A stretch of DNA of 64,000 bases from Paenibacillus sp. FSL R5-0490 (GTDB lineage Bacteria; Bacillota; Bacilli; Bacillales; Cytobacillaceae), in NCBI RefSeq assembly GCF_001956215.1, contig NZ_MRTQ01000011.1:83601-147600 (forward strand), read 5' to 3'. The notes under the pieces were generated by a model. The model ran no database searches. It was given only the letters and a program-made list of their open reading frames with translations, and was not told where the DNA came from. Position 1 is the first letter of the stretch. The number at the start of each line of letters is the position of its first letter. The translations under genes and the position numbers were made by a program. Positions 1 to 8,047 of the stretch are shown piece by piece.

Positions 1-1
1 G

Positions 2-289
2 ACACAAAAAATTCCTGAGTTGTCACTCAAGCCAGCGTTACTTTTATGGGTTATTTATATTTTGTTCTCTAAAAGAACTATTTTCAGTAAACTTATTCAT
101 CTCTTCATCTTCTTAACAGCACTCATTTCAATTGAAATATTTTTCGTTCATATTGGATATTTGGAATGGGTAAATTGGAATGTATTTTATTCATATTTGA
201 GATACACTCTGATTATTTTATTATTGGCTATTTACTCATTTTATTTAGAAAAACTTATTTATAGAGACAAAGAGGTGAATACGTCATGA
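2..289 (+). CDS. Hypothetical membrane protein, 5' end outside the window
   Basis: The frame is open to the left edge, so the true start is probably outside. A TTG at 20 could start an 89-residue product but no ribosome site is visible. The product has about three hydrophobic segments and a short charged C-terminus (YRDKEVNTS). Its stop overlaps the next gene by the four bases ATGA at 286-289, which indicates translational coupling with the CBO0543-type membrane protein that follows. I do not recognise the family; the size and hydrophobicity suggest a small integral membrane protein of the same kind as its neighbour. Confidence 0.5.
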   Translation, partial: TQKIPELSLKPALLLWVIYILFSKRTIFSKLIHLFIFLTALISIEIFFVHIGYLEWVNWNVFYSYLRYTLIILLLAIYSFYLEKLIYRDKEVNTS

Positions 290-797
290 TGTTACCTCTT
301 CCTGAGAAATTTGATTCAAATGAAATGTTTATTATCTTTTCCACAATACTTACTTGGGCCCTCATGTTTATATTACCTAGACGATTGCCTGCTGCTACCA
401 TCACAGTTATTTGGACATTTAATGTTTTTCTTGCTTTGTCAGCTGATATTACCCTTAGTGTAAAACCATATGAATTATACTTTACGATTGATCATAAAAA
501 GCATGAATTATTTGATGAATTATTGCACTTTGTAACTTACCCAACTCTTTCTTACTTTGTCGTAAACTTCTATCAATATAAAAAACCAAAAGGCCTAAAG
601 TATCTATTTTATATTATTTTTGGGCTGGGGTAGCGATTGCTCTAGAATGGATTGCAGTAAAGTTTCAAGTTTTTACATATACAGGCTGGAAATTGTATTT
701 ATCCTATATCACTTATTTGGTTGTTTTTGCTGCTACCATTTGGCTTTCGAACTTTATTGAAAAGAAGGACCCTTACAAAAGGACTCCAACTAATTGA
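286..797 (+). pseudogene. CBO0543-family membrane protein, frameshifted
   Basis: The ATG at 286 opens a 115-residue frame with the marks of the CBO0543 family of small four- to five-helix Firmicute membrane proteins (an LPRRLPA segment near residue 32). It ends at TAG 631. Shifting one base at the short T run near 619-621 restores a continuing frame to TGA 795-797 (starting WAGVAIALEWIAVKFQ) that gives the usual family length of about 170 residues. One missing T in that run explains the break. It could be a real mutation or a base-calling error in the source assembly. Function of the family is unknown. Confidence 0.7.
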
Positions 798-807
798 CTC
801 GATTAAA

Positions 808-907
808 ACACCATTAATTCCTTCTTTTGCTATGGCGATAGCAGTAGCTCGTCCAATACCTCTGCCTGCACCAGTAACTAAAGCAGTTTTGCCATTTAAT
901 GAATTCA
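808..907 (-). pseudogene. 5' fragment of a FabG-like short-chain dehydrogenase
   Basis: On the minus strand an ATG at 907 follows a good AGGAG site. The first ~31 residues match the N-terminus of FabG-type 3-oxoacyl-ACP reductases, including the NAD(P)-binding TGxxxGIG motif (TGAGRGIG). Similarity stops after the KEGIN segment; the rest of the reductase (active-site YxxxK, about 210 residues) is absent and the frame runs into the antisense of the neighbouring CBO0543 relic. It is a truncated remnant with its translation start intact, probably left by a deletion. Confidence 0.7.
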
Positions 908-950
908 TTTTTTTTACTCCTATGAACTGGTTTTTATACAAATTAAAATA

Positions 951-989
951 GAAAGACCGCAATCTTGCATAGATAGTTTGCGGTCTTTC
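951..989 (-). terminator. Hairpin downstream of hxlB
   Basis: A perfect 12-bp inverted repeat (GAAAGACCGCAA at 951-962 against 978-989) with a 15-base loop lies 17 bases after the hxlB stop. On the minus strand it is followed by a T/A-rich stretch, so it probably ends the hxlAB transcript; it would also insulate the remnant on the left. Confidence 0.6.
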
Positions 990-1005
990 ATAGACAAACA
1001 ACGTT

Positions 1006-1563
1006 TTATTCTAAATTTGCGTGTTTGCCATACATCTTATTTGTATCCAAGCCCTTTTTCTCCATGAACCTCAGAATGACAGCATCGCAGAATAGTAAGA
1101 GAGTTTGCTCGAATAATGAGCCCATAGGCTGAATGGTTTTATAATCACCTTCCGATTGATCCTTAGGTGAACCAGGTAACTTAATCTTTATATCCGCTAT
1201 TTTTCCGATTGTGGATTCGGGGAAAATTGTTACGGCGGCAATCGTTCCACCTATACTTTTTGCTTTCTCTGACATGGAAACAAGGCTTTTCGTTTCTCCT
1301 GAACCTGAAGCGATGATCAAGATGTCATCTTTTTCAAAGTTAGGGGTCACCGTTTCGCCTGGTACATAAGCATCTATGCCCATATGCATCATTCGCATCG
1401 CAAATGACTTGGCCATAAATCCAGATCTGCCTGCGCCAGCTACAAACACTTTTTTTGCTTCAAGAATCCCATTAACCAATTTCTCAGCTTCTTCATCCGG
1501 AATGTGGTCAGTTGTTCTGATTAACTCTTTTAAGATCTTAGCTAAATATTGTGAAGTATGCAT
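1006..1563 (-). CDS. hxlB: 6-phospho-3-hexuloisomerase
   Basis: Cytosolic sugar isomerase of the ribulose monophosphate pathway; it converts 3-hexulose 6-phosphate to fructose 6-phosphate. The 185-residue product has a single SIS domain with the phosphosugar-binding stretch [16 protein letters not shown] near residue 43 and the SGSGET loop near residue 86; length is that of B. subtilis HxlB. It starts 8 bp after the hxlA stop and is certainly co-transcribed with it. Regulation is expected through HxlR, coded divergently upstream. No anomalies seen. Confidence 0.95.
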   Translation of the reverse strand: MHTSQYLAKILKELIRTTDHIPDEEAEKLVNGILEAKKVFVAGAGRSGFMAKSFAMRMMHMGIDAYVPGETVTPNFEKDDILIIASGSGETKSLVSMSEKAKSIGGTIAAVTIFPESTIGKIADIKIKLPGSPKDQSEGDYKTIQPMGSLFEQTLLLFCDAVILRFMEKKGLDTNKMYGKHANLE

Positions 1564-1571
1564 GCTTGATC

Positions 1572-2204
1572 TTATCCTTTTTTGATCATTTCTTGCATTG
1601 TTGCTGCTGCAGCTTTTGTATCAGCTTGACCTGTAATACCGCCGCCAACAATGACAAGGTCTGGATTTACTTTAATGACTTCTGGAAGTGTTTCTAATTT
1701 AATGCCGCCTGCGATTGCAGTTTTTGCATTTTTTACAACACTTTTAATCGTTTGCAGATCTTCAAAAGAGTTTTTTCCTACTGCTTGAAGGTCGTAGCCG
1801 GTGTGGACACAAATATAGTCTACACCCATTGCATCGACTTCTTTAGCGCGGCCAGCTAGATCTTTTACAGCAATCATGTCAACAAGGATTTTTTTGCCTT
1901 GTTTTTTCGCTTCTTCTACAGCACCTTGAATAGACATATCTTCGGCTGTGCCTAGAATCGTAATAATATCAGCACCTGCTTCAGAGGCTTTCATTACTTC
2001 ATAACCAGCAGCGTCCATGATTTTCAGGTCTGCTAAAACCTTTAAATTAGGGAATGCTTCTTTTACTGCCTTTACTGCATGGAGCCCCTCGTTGATTACG
2101 ACTGGGGTACCGATTTCTACGATATCGATATGTTCCCCCACTTCTTTAACAAGCTCAATTGCTTCTGGAATATTGACTAAATCTAAAGCTAATTGTAATT
2201 CCAT
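1572..2204 (-). CDS. hxlA: 3-hexulose-6-phosphate synthase
   Basis: Orotidine-5'-phosphate decarboxylase-fold TIM-barrel enzyme that joins formaldehyde to ribulose 5-phosphate, giving 3-hexulose 6-phosphate. The 210-residue protein shows the family landmarks: LADLKIMDA near residue 58 with the catalytic Asp/Lys pair, and IAGGIK plus VIVGGGIT phosphate-binding loops near the C-terminus. ATG 2204 has the ribosome site AGGAGTG. It is the first gene of hxlAB and lies head to head with hxlR, as in B. subtilis, where the pair detoxifies formaldehyde. In this window it sits about 4 kb from an AdhB-type alcohol dehydrogenase, although a functional link is only a guess. Confidence 0.95.
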   Translation of the reverse strand: MELQLALDLVNIPEAIELVKEVGEHIDIVEIGTPVVINEGLHAVKAVKEAFPNLKVLADLKIMDAAGYEVMKASEAGADIITILGTAEDMSIQGAVEEAKKQGKKILVDMIAVKDLAGRAKEVDAMGVDYICVHTGYDLQAVGKNSFEDLQTIKSVVKNAKTAIAGGIKLETLPEVIKVNPDLVIVGGGITGQADTKAAAATMQEMIKKG

Positions 2205-2456
2205 ATATGTTCACTCCTATTAATTTTATTTGGATTTTTCGTACAGTAATACTGTCTCCAAAATTAAATAGATCCTCTTCAGGAATATTATCCTTTTGGA
2301 GTATTATCTGTACCAGCAGCTGGGATCGATGATGTTCCCAATCGCTGAACAATTGCAAGTATACAACCTATAACATTTTAGTGGAAGTACGCACTTTTAT
2401 TTTACATAGTGCTAAAAAGTATACTATGGGGTATAATAACGATTGAGGTGAGTGAA
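2205..2456. promoter_or_regulatory. hxlA-hxlR intergenic control region with candidate HxlR sites
   Basis: The 252-bp divergent region holds two copies of AAGTATAC, at 2357-2364 and 2417-2424, exactly 60 bp apart, and a TATAAT at 2432-2437 that fits a -10 box for hxlR (no good -35 at 17 bp). In B. subtilis HxlR activates hxlAB from two repeated sites in the corresponding region. The repeats here are candidates by position and repetition only. Confidence 0.4.
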
Positions 2457-2816
2457 ATGTCACGAATGCAGGATAAGATCTTTAACTGTGAAAAGGAATT
2501 GACGCTATCAGTTATCGGTGGTAAGTGGAAAATGCTGATTTTATGGCATCTAGGGAAAGAAGGAACCAAGCGATTTGGTGAATTGAAGGCTCTCATGCCA
2601 GGAATCACGCAAAGGATGCTTGTGAACCAATTGCGTGAACTGGAAGAAGACTTGATAGTAGATCGGAAAGTGTACCCGGTTGTTCCTCCAAAAGTGGAAT
2701 ATACCCTTACTGAACAGGGGAGAAGCTTGATGCCGATTCTTGATGCTATGTACAAATGGGGTAAAAACTATATGGAGACTGCAGGGTTAAACCCTAAGAA
2801 AGAGTCAATTAATTAA
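2457..2816 (+). CDS. hxlR: Formaldehyde-responsive HxlR transcription activator
   Basis: A 119-residue winged-helix regulator of the HxlR/MarR type that activates hxlAB in B. subtilis. I chose ATG 2457 because it has GAGGTGAG just upstream and gives the MSRMx[10 protein letters not shown] start of B. subtilis HxlR; an ATG at 2409 in frame lacks a ribosome site. The core [15 protein letters not shown] and the wing [11 protein letters not shown] are intact. C11 and K13, the residues reported to be cross-linked by formaldehyde in B. subtilis HxlR, are both present, so aldehyde sensing should be retained. A strong terminator follows. Confidence 0.95.
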   Translation: MSRMQDKIFNCEKELTLSVIGGKWKMLILWHLGKEGTKRFGELKALMPGITQRMLVNQLRELEEDLIVDRKVYPVVPPKVEYTLTEQGRSLMPILDAMYKWGKNYMETAGLNPKKESIN

Positions 2817-2859
2817 AACTTGACTATATAAATCGAGGCAAATAGCACCACAATATAGA

Positions 2860-2894
2860 AAGGGGCAATGTGATATAGCATTGCCCCTTTTTCT
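2860..2894 (+). terminator. Rho-independent terminator of hxlR
   Basis: An 11-bp perfect stem (AAGGGGCAATG / CATTGCCCCTT) with an 8-base loop, followed by TTTCTTTG, lies about 45 bases after the hxlR stop. Confidence 0.85.
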
Positions 2895-2985
2895 TTGTTT
2901 GCCTTGTAAAAGGCTGACAAAACATATCTATTAGATTGTAAATGCCAATGGAAATGACATACCTTTATTAAACTATGACTAGTTG

Positions 2986-3420
2986 TTAATTTATTTTTTC
3001 TTTTTCAAGCAAATCCTTAACTACATACTCGATGGTTACATTTCCTAAGACCTTTTCCATCGCTAATTGTGCAGCAGACAATATAGGAATAATCGTATTT
3101 TGAATATTTCTTCCTACAGGACATTTAGGATTTGGACTTTCATGAACATTAAACAACTCATTATCCTGTACGACATTAACTGCCTTATATACATCTAGCA
3201 GAGTAATGTCAGATAAATTCCTTGCAAGCTTAGTTCCCGGAATACCAGGATGTACCTCTACTAACCCTGCTTTCTTTAGCATTCCAATAATTTTCCTGAT
3301 AAGTGCTGGATTTGTGTTTACACTTTCTGCTAAATATTCAGATGAACTTACACCGTCTTTATTAAACTCTATAAGAGATAATATATGAACGCCTACAGCG
3401 AATCGGCTGCTAATGGACAT
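2986..3420 (-). CDS. Rrf2-family transcriptional regulator (YwnA-like)
   Basis: A 144-residue Rrf2 winged-helix protein. The N-terminal half holds the helix-turn-helix (SSSEYLAESVNTNPALIRKI) and the wing motif PGIPGTKLARNLSDITLLDVY. Unlike iron-sulfur Rrf2 proteins such as IscR or NsrR it has a single cysteine, in PNPKCPVG, near residue 99, as in the YwnA group, which suggests a one-cysteine or ligand-type sensor and not a cluster. It is divergent from the QorB-like oxidoreductase, with two near-identical palindromes in between that overlap that gene's -10 box. It is most likely a repressor of the neighbour. Confidence 0.88.
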   Translation of the reverse strand: MSISSRFAVGVHILSLIEFNKDGVSSSEYLAESVNTNPALIRKIIGMLKKAGLVEVHPGIPGTKLARNLSDITLLDVYKAVNVVQDNELFNVHESPNPKCPVGRNIQNTIIPILSAAQLAMEKVLGNVTIEYVVKDLLEKEKIN

Positions 3421-3524
3421 TTATTCATCACCTTTCTTGCATCTTTATAAGGATAAATCTTTTCTTGTAATAAATGTGGTTACACCCTTAATATTATACC
3501 TTAAAAAATGACCATTTATAGTTA

Positions 3525-3579
3525 TTGACAAAATCTTAAAATGTAATTATTATGATTACATGTAACTGAGATGATTACA
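3525..3579 (+). promoter_or_regulatory. SigA-type promoter overlapped by tandem Rrf2 operators
   Basis: TTGACA (3525-3530), a 17-bp spacer and TATTAT (3548-3553) form a good vegetative promoter for the oxidoreductase gene. Two tandem palindromes of the form TGTAAY-N7-ATTACA lie at 3542-3560 and 3561-3579, covering the -10 box and the likely transcription start. Their 19-bp period and position fit operators for the divergent Rrf2 protein. A TATAAT on the minus strand (3498-3493) may serve the regulator gene itself. Confidence 0.75.
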
Positions 3580-3643
3580 GTTAATTTACTTGTATATAAC
3601 TGAAGGATGTAACGATAAACAATTTTATTGGGAGGAATGGAAG

Positions 3644-4507
3644 ATGAGATTGTTAGTAACTGGAGCTACAGGGAAATTGGGCACCAAAATTGTTGATGCA
3701 TTGTTGAAAACTGTTCCAGCAAATCAACTTGCAGTTAGTGTTCGGAATCCAGAGAAGGCAGAAGGAATAAAAACTCGAGGAGTAGAAGTTCGCCAGGGAG
3801 ATTTTGACCGTCCAGAAACTTTAGATACGGCTTTTAAAGGGATCGATCGCTTATTGATTATTTCTGCGGATGGAGACAATGAAACAAGAATTCGTCAGCA
3901 CACAAATGCGGTTTCTGCAGCAGAGCGTGCCGGTGTTAAATTTATTGTATATACAAGCATTGCAGACGCCAGGGAAAGTAAGAACATGCTTGCTCCAACA
4001 CATAAGGCAACGGAAGAAGCTATTTTGAAAACAGGAATTCCTTATTCTTTCTTGCGTAACAATTGGTACTTGGAGAATGAAAGTTCAAGCATTCAAGGTG
4101 TACTGGCAGGAGCACCATGGGTGACTTCTGCAGGAACTGGAAAAGTTGGCTGGGCACTGCAACAGGATTACGCAGAGGCGGCAGCAGCAGTATTAGCTGG
4201 TAACGGGCACGAAAACACTATCTATGAGCTCTCTGGCAAGTTGTTTACACAGGAAGAGTTTGCCTCTGCACTTGGCGCTGTATTGGGTAAGGAAGTACCA
4301 GTACATCAGGTTGATGATGCTTCCTATGCTGAGGCAATAAAGGGTGCTGGCGTTCCAGAATTCCTCATTCCTTTTCTAGTTGGTATCCAGAAAGATATTC
4401 GAGAGGGTACACTTGAAATCGAGAGCAGCGATTTTGAAAAACTACTTGGACGTCCTGCTGCACCACTTAGCGAAGGATTATCTCAAATCGTTCAAAGTAT
4501 CCAATAA
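3644..4507 (+). CDS. QorB/NmrA-like NAD(P)-dependent oxidoreductase
   Basis: A 287-residue atypical short-chain dehydrogenase. It opens with the glycine-rich dinucleotide motif TGATGKLG (residues 6-13) and has the VYTSIADA strand near residue 106 and YSFLRNNWYLEN near 140, typical of the QorB group of quinone-reducing enzymes. ATG 3644 is chosen for the GGGAGGAATGG site just upstream; an in-frame ATG at 3590 has none. The promoter is covered by Rrf2 operators, so expression is probably induced by an electrophile or redox signal. Substrate cannot be told from sequence; a quinone or diamide-type stress role is inferred from the regulator type. Confidence 0.85.
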   Translation: MRLLVTGATGKLGTKIVDALLKTVPANQLAVSVRNPEKAEGIKTRGVEVRQGDFDRPETLDTAFKGIDRLLIISADGDNETRIRQHTNAVSAAERAGVKFIVYTSIADARESKNMLAPTHKATEEAILKTGIPYSFLRNNWYLENESSSIQGVLAGAPWVTSAGTGKVGWALQQDYAEAAAAVLAGNGHENTIYELSGKLFTQEEFASALGAVLGKEVPVHQVDDASYAEAIKGAGVPEFLIPFLVGIQKDIREGTLEIESSDFEKLLGRPAAPLSEGLSQIVQSIQ

Positions 4508-4757
4508 AGTGTATTTTGGGATTTTATTATAAACCCGTAAATAAAAATCGCCTTTTAATAAACAAATAAACAACATAATTCAGAAAATAAGTAATAGGTC
4601 TGGTTTTTAGGTATAAAAATCAAATTAGCACACAAAGAAGCAGTCCATTTCGCAACTGAATTGGTCTGCTTCTTTGGGTTAATGAGAAAAATTTTGAATA
4701 GGAATGGTATATTATGCGACCAACCTATTAATGTTTAAAAGGAGGTAATGATTAATC
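4508..4757. other. Intergenic region with an 11-bp hairpin
   Basis: An 11-bp perfect inverted repeat, CAAAGAAGCAG (4633-4643) and CTGCTTCTTTG (4666-4676), sits about 125 bases after the oxidoreductase stop. It is followed by GGTTAA and not a T run, so it is a weak terminator at best. Nothing else is recognised here. Confidence 0.4.
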
Positions 4758-4898
4758 GTGAAACTGACTATAAAAAATTGGCTTTCTAATTTGCGATGGT
4801 ACAATTTTAAGGCTATTATTGCGTTTTTTGGATCAGCATTATCTTACATATTTTATAAAGATTATCCCAACCTTGAATCTCGGGAGTGGTATTTGTAA
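4758..4898 (+). CDS. Small hypothetical protein with one membrane segment (46 aa)
   Basis: A GTG at 4758 is preceded by AAAAGGAGGTAATG, one of the best ribosome sites in the window, and opens a 46-residue frame ending at TAA 4896-4898. The product is basic at the N-terminus, has one hydrophobic stretch (AIIAFFGSALSYIF) and ends in LESREWYL. I do not recognise it. It could be a small membrane protein or the surviving start of a longer gene; the ~240 bases that follow, up to the royal-jelly-family gene, contain nothing I can assign. Confidence 0.45.
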   Translation: MKLTIKNWLSNLRWYNFKAIIAFFGSALSYIFYKDYPNLESREWYL

Positions 4899-5136
4899 AA
4901 AAATTATATACTTTAATGCGAAGATGGGAACTCAGATGGTGTTGCTGTTTGATACCTGAATTTCTTAAACTTGTCATTTGCTCTGAAAGCATATGAAGTC
5001 CCGACAAGACTTTTTAAATTTTAAACAATCAATTCCATCATCTTTAGTTTAGAAAAATTTGTTAAAAAACATGCACTAGATAAAATATAAATCATATATA
5101 GGTGATATCCCGTTTTAAATGGCTGAGGAGGATAAC

Positions 5137-6231
5137 ATGAAACCTATGCTGCCTATTGAAAAATATTTCGGTAATTTAGAACTAGTTCATACATTTTATG
5201 GGGCTATGCCTACAGGTGTTAGTGTTTCGGAAACTGGTCGTATTTTCATTTGTTTTCCGAAATGGGGAGACGATGTTAAATTTACGGTTGCCGAAATTGT
5301 TGAGGGTGAATTGCAGCCTTATCCTAACTTACAAACCAATTTGGTTAACCCCGGGAATATCAGAATGACTTTCATCAGTGTCCAAAGTGTAGTTGCGGAT
5401 GGAAGGGGAACGCTTTGGGTATTGGATACAGCGGCACCCAATTTTTCTGCACCAATTAAAGGTGGGGCAAAATTAGTCGCTGTTGATTTAAAAACCAATA
5501 CAATTAGAAGCGTATATGCCTTTACAGAGGATGTAGTCCTGCCAACAACTTATCTGAATGATGTCCGATTTGACTTTCGTGTTGGAAAAGCAGGTTATGC
5601 CTATATAACTGATTCATCTTCCAAAGGACCCGGAGCTATTATCGTTGTAGATTTAGAAAATGGAAACGCGTTTAGACGGTTAAATGGAGCAAATTCAACT
5701 TCACCCGATCCTTATTTTTTACCGAAAGTAGAAGGTGAAATTTTAATGAACCGAAACAAAGATGGTTCCACATCTCCATTTAGATTGGCGTCTGACGGTA
5801 TTGCGATTTCTCCCGATGGAAAGGTATTATTTTTTTGTCCACTTACAAGCCGTCATCTGTTCTCGATCCCAACAGAAGCCTTGAGAGACAGAAATATACC
5901 GGACATGGATTTACCTTATCAGGTGGAGTACTGGGGAGAAAAAGGTGCTTCTGATGGAATGATCACTGATGCAAAAGGAACCATTTATGCCGGAGACTAT
6001 GAAAACAACAGTATTCGAAAGATATTGCCAAATGGCATAATGGAAACCATCGCACATGACCCGAGAATATTATGGCCGGATACTTTTTCGATTGGTCCGG
6101 ATCAATACTTATATGTCATTGTGAACCAATTACATCGGCAGGCAAGATTCCATTATGGAAAAGACCTGCGACAAAAACCTTATAGTTTAATTCGTATGAA
6201 AATTGGTGAATTTCCTGCTCCTGCCATTTAA
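5137..6231 (+). CDS. Yellow/major royal jelly-family beta-propeller protein
   Basis: A 364-residue protein of the MRJP/yellow family, better known from insects but present in some bacteria as a six-bladed beta-propeller related to lactonases and gluconolaconase-like enzymes. Landmarks are GVSVSETGRIFICFPKWG at the start, GTLWVLDTA near residue 93, YLNDVRFD near 140 and GASDGMITDAKGTIYAGD near 270. No signal peptide is seen, so it appears cytosolic. ATG 5137 is preferred to ATG 5119 because GAGGAGGA lies at 5125-5132. It stands alone and is closed by a hairpin at 6318. The substrate is unknown; spread of this family among bacteria is patchy, so horizontal gain is possible. Confidence 0.85.
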   Translation: MKPMLPIEKYFGNLELVHTFYGAMPTGVSVSETGRIFICFPKWGDDVKFTVAEIVEGELQPYPNLQTNLVNPGNIRMTFISVQSVVADGRGTLWVLDTAAPNFSAPIKGGAKLVAVDLKTNTIRSVYAFTEDVVLPTTYLNDVRFDFRVGKAGYAYITDSSSKGPGAIIVVDLENGNAFRRLNGANSTSPDPYFLPKVEGEILMNRNKDGSTSPFRLASDGIAISPDGKVLFFCPLTSRHLFSIPTEALRDRNIPDMDLPYQVEYWGEKGASDGMITDAKGTIYAGDYENNSIRKILPNGIMETIAHDPRILWPDTFSIGPDQYLYVIVNQLHRQARFHYGKDLRQKPYSLIRMKIGEFPAPAI

Positions 6232-6317
6232 TAATAAATAAAATCGAATTTGTAATTGTGAAAAAATTATGGTCACAAAAGGAGGAAGATTATATATTAA
6301 ATCATTTTTGGTTTGTT

Positions 6318-6352
6318 AGGAACAGTTTAGGTTGTAATTCTAAACTGTTCCT
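6318..6352. terminator. Bidirectional terminator between convergent genes
   Basis: A 12-bp perfect stem (AGGAACAGTTTA / TAAACTGTTCCT) with an 11-base loop lies between the royal-jelly-family gene and the convergent coat operon; ATTTAATTTTT follows on the plus strand. Confidence 0.7.
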
Positions 6353-6361
6353 ATTTAATTT

Positions 6362-6667
6362 TTATAGAGAGGGTAAGTTCAATGCTGTATCGATATTATT
6401 TAAATCTAAATTGATTTGTTCGTTTGTATCCCAAGCATGATACCATCCTTTTTCTTCCATATATAAGGAAACTTGTTCATGCATATCAATAGCTTCCGTT
6501 AAATGGCGAGTGAGCATTTCTTTAATTTCGGGCGTTCCTGATTCTGTAACAGCCATGGCAAAATTTCTAACTCCACTCTTAGCTGCAATCAATAAATCCA
6601 TTGCAACCACTTGATCCGAGAGTGCGTTCATGCCAGTTAAATTTTCAATGATTGGATTCATGTTCAT
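6362..6667 (-). CDS. yraD: CotF-family spore coat protein (YraD-like)
   Basis: A 101-residue CotF-type four-helix protein. The family motif VAMDLLIAAKSGVRNFAMAVTES sits at residues 21-43, followed by a short C-terminal part with EEKGWYHAWD. B. subtilis YraD is almost the same length. It is the last of five genes in the same order as B. subtilis yraG-yraF-adhB-yraE-yraD, and ends just before the 6318-6352 terminator. Coat proteins of this class are made in the mother cell during sporulation; the precise role of YraD is not known. Confidence 0.88.
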   Translation of the reverse strand: MNMNPIIENLTGMNALSDQVVAMDLLIAAKSGVRNFAMAVTESGTPEIKEMLTRHLTEAIDMHEQVSLYMEEKGWYHAWDTNEQINLDLNNIDTALNLPSL

Positions 6668-6679
6668 TCACCTCCTAAT

Positions 6680-6874
6680 TTACTGCTTAGCGTTGGAAAG
6701 GATAGAAGCATATTCTTGTAATTGTACCGTAGATATATCAATGTCTTGCTGCATAATATCTTTTAATCGCTGATCTGTAACTAACGCTTTCATCGTTTTG
6801 GATTTAGTCAGACAATTAGTCTTAAATGCAGCCATCTCATGGACCTCAAGAACTTCATGCAAGGCGTAGTTCAT
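6680..6874 (-). CDS. yraE: Spore coat-associated small protein (YraE-like)
   Basis: A 64-residue protein with the N-terminal half of the CotF fold: LHEVLEVHEMAAFKTNCLTKSK, matching the YraE/YraG group. It is paired with the preceding-size partner YraD, 12 bp downstream, as if one ancestral CotF protein (N-half plus C-half) had been split into two genes. It starts 18 bp after adhB. No independent function is known. Confidence 0.85.
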   Translation of the reverse strand: MNYALHEVLEVHEMAAFKTNCLTKSKTMKALVTDQRLKDIMQQDIDISTVQLQEYASILSNAKQ

Positions 6875-6892
6875 TTTTTTATACCTCCTTCC

Positions 6893-8029
6893 TTAAGGTT
6901 TCAACACGACTTTAATACATTCGTCCATTTTTGTGTCAAAAATCTCATAGCCATGTTTTGCTTCACTAAGAGGAAGGACATGACTTACTACATCGCTCGG
7001 GTCGATCTTACCAGTTGTTACTAATTCGAACATGTATGGCATATAGTGGATGACAGGAGCTTGACCGGAGCGGATATTGATATTTCGCTGCATAATATCT
7101 CCAAGAGGGAAACCATTATATCTGCCGCCGTAAACGCCCGTAACTTGAATTGTCCCGCCTTTACGCACTGCTTGTGAAGCCATTATAAATGCACTTAATG
7201 CTCCCCCTTGAAGCTTCATTCCGCTCGCAAGGAACTCCATATCAGTCATTTTACCGTCCATACCAACAGCGTCAATAACAACATCTGCCCCGCCTTTGGT
7301 AATTTCCTTAAGATAATTTCCTACATTCTCATGGTCCTCAAAGTTAACAATTTCTACTTTGTTGGTGCGCTTGGCGTGCTGCAGGCGATAATTGACGTAA
7401 TCAACGGCAATTACTCGCTTTGCACCTTTTAACCAGCAGAATTTTTGAGCAAAAAGACCAACTGGACCGCAGCCAAATACAATAACTGTATCTCCGGCCT
7501 TTACGCCTGCATTGTCAACACTCCAAAAACCAGTGGTCATAGCGTCAGCGATAACGGATAATTTTTCATCTGGTTCTTCACAGGTTTCTGGAATCTTAAA
7601 GTGAGTGAAATTGGCAAAGGGAACACGTAAATATTCAGCTTGCCCGCCTGGATAACCCCCAGTCGTTCCCGAGTATCCGAAATACGCACCCATATCACCA
7701 TTATCATTAGAATTATCACATTGGCTTTCCAAATGGTTTTTACAATAAATGCATTCCCCGCAGGCAATGTTAAATGGAATAATAACACGATCACCTTTTT
7801 TTACTTTCGTAACATTTGGTCCAACCTCTTCAACAATTCCCATCGGTTCATGACCGATAATATAGTCTTCCTGCATATTTGGAATCATTCCATGGATTAA
7901 ATGTAAATCAGACCCACATATAGCTGTACTCGTTACTTTAATAATCATGTCATCTGGTTTTTCAATCTTTGGATCTGGGACGTCTTTGACTACAACATTT
8001 TTAATACCTTGATACGTTACTGCCTTCAT
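6893..8029 (-). CDS. adhB: Zinc-dependent alcohol dehydrogenase of the coat operon
   Basis: A 378-residue medium-chain dehydrogenase, exactly the length of B. subtilis AdhB. The catalytic zinc motif AICGSDLH is near residue 36, GHEPMGIVEEVG near 60, the four structural-zinc cysteines lie in CGECIYCKNHLESQC near residues 91-105, and the Rossmann motif VIFGCGPVGLFAQ is near 183. The subgroup includes formaldehyde dehydrogenase-like enzymes; substrate is not determined here. It is embedded between two pairs of CotF-like genes, so it is probably made in sporulating mother cells and may be a coat-associated enzyme. Confidence 0.92.
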   Translation of the reverse strand: MKAVTYQGIKNVVVKDVPDPKIEKPDDMIIKVTSTAICGSDLHLIHGMIPNMQEDYIIGHEPMGIVEEVGPNVTKVKKGDRVIIPFNIACGECIYCKNHLESQCDNSNDNGDMGAYFGYSGTTGGYPGGQAEYLRVPFANFTHFKIPETCEEPDEKLSVIADAMTTGFWSVDNAGVKAGDTVIVFGCGPVGLFAQKFCWLKGAKRVIAVDYVNYRLQHAKRTNKVEIVNFEDHENVGNYLKEITKGGADVVIDAVGMDGKMTDMEFLASGMKLQGGALSAFIMASQAVRKGGTIQVTGVYGGRYNGFPLGDIMQRNINIRSGQAPVIHYMPYMFELVTTGKIDPSDVVSHVLPLSEAKHGYEIFDTKMDECIKVVLKP

Positions 8030-8047
8030 AGGTTACAGCCTCCAGTG

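Noticed and set aside
4816..5007. 63-residue minus-strand frame
   Set aside because: It overlaps the 46-residue plus-strand gene with the stronger ribosome site and has no family-like sequence.
6258..6440. 60-residue plus-strand frame after the royal-jelly-family gene
   Set aside because: It spans the bidirectional terminator and the antisense end of yraD.
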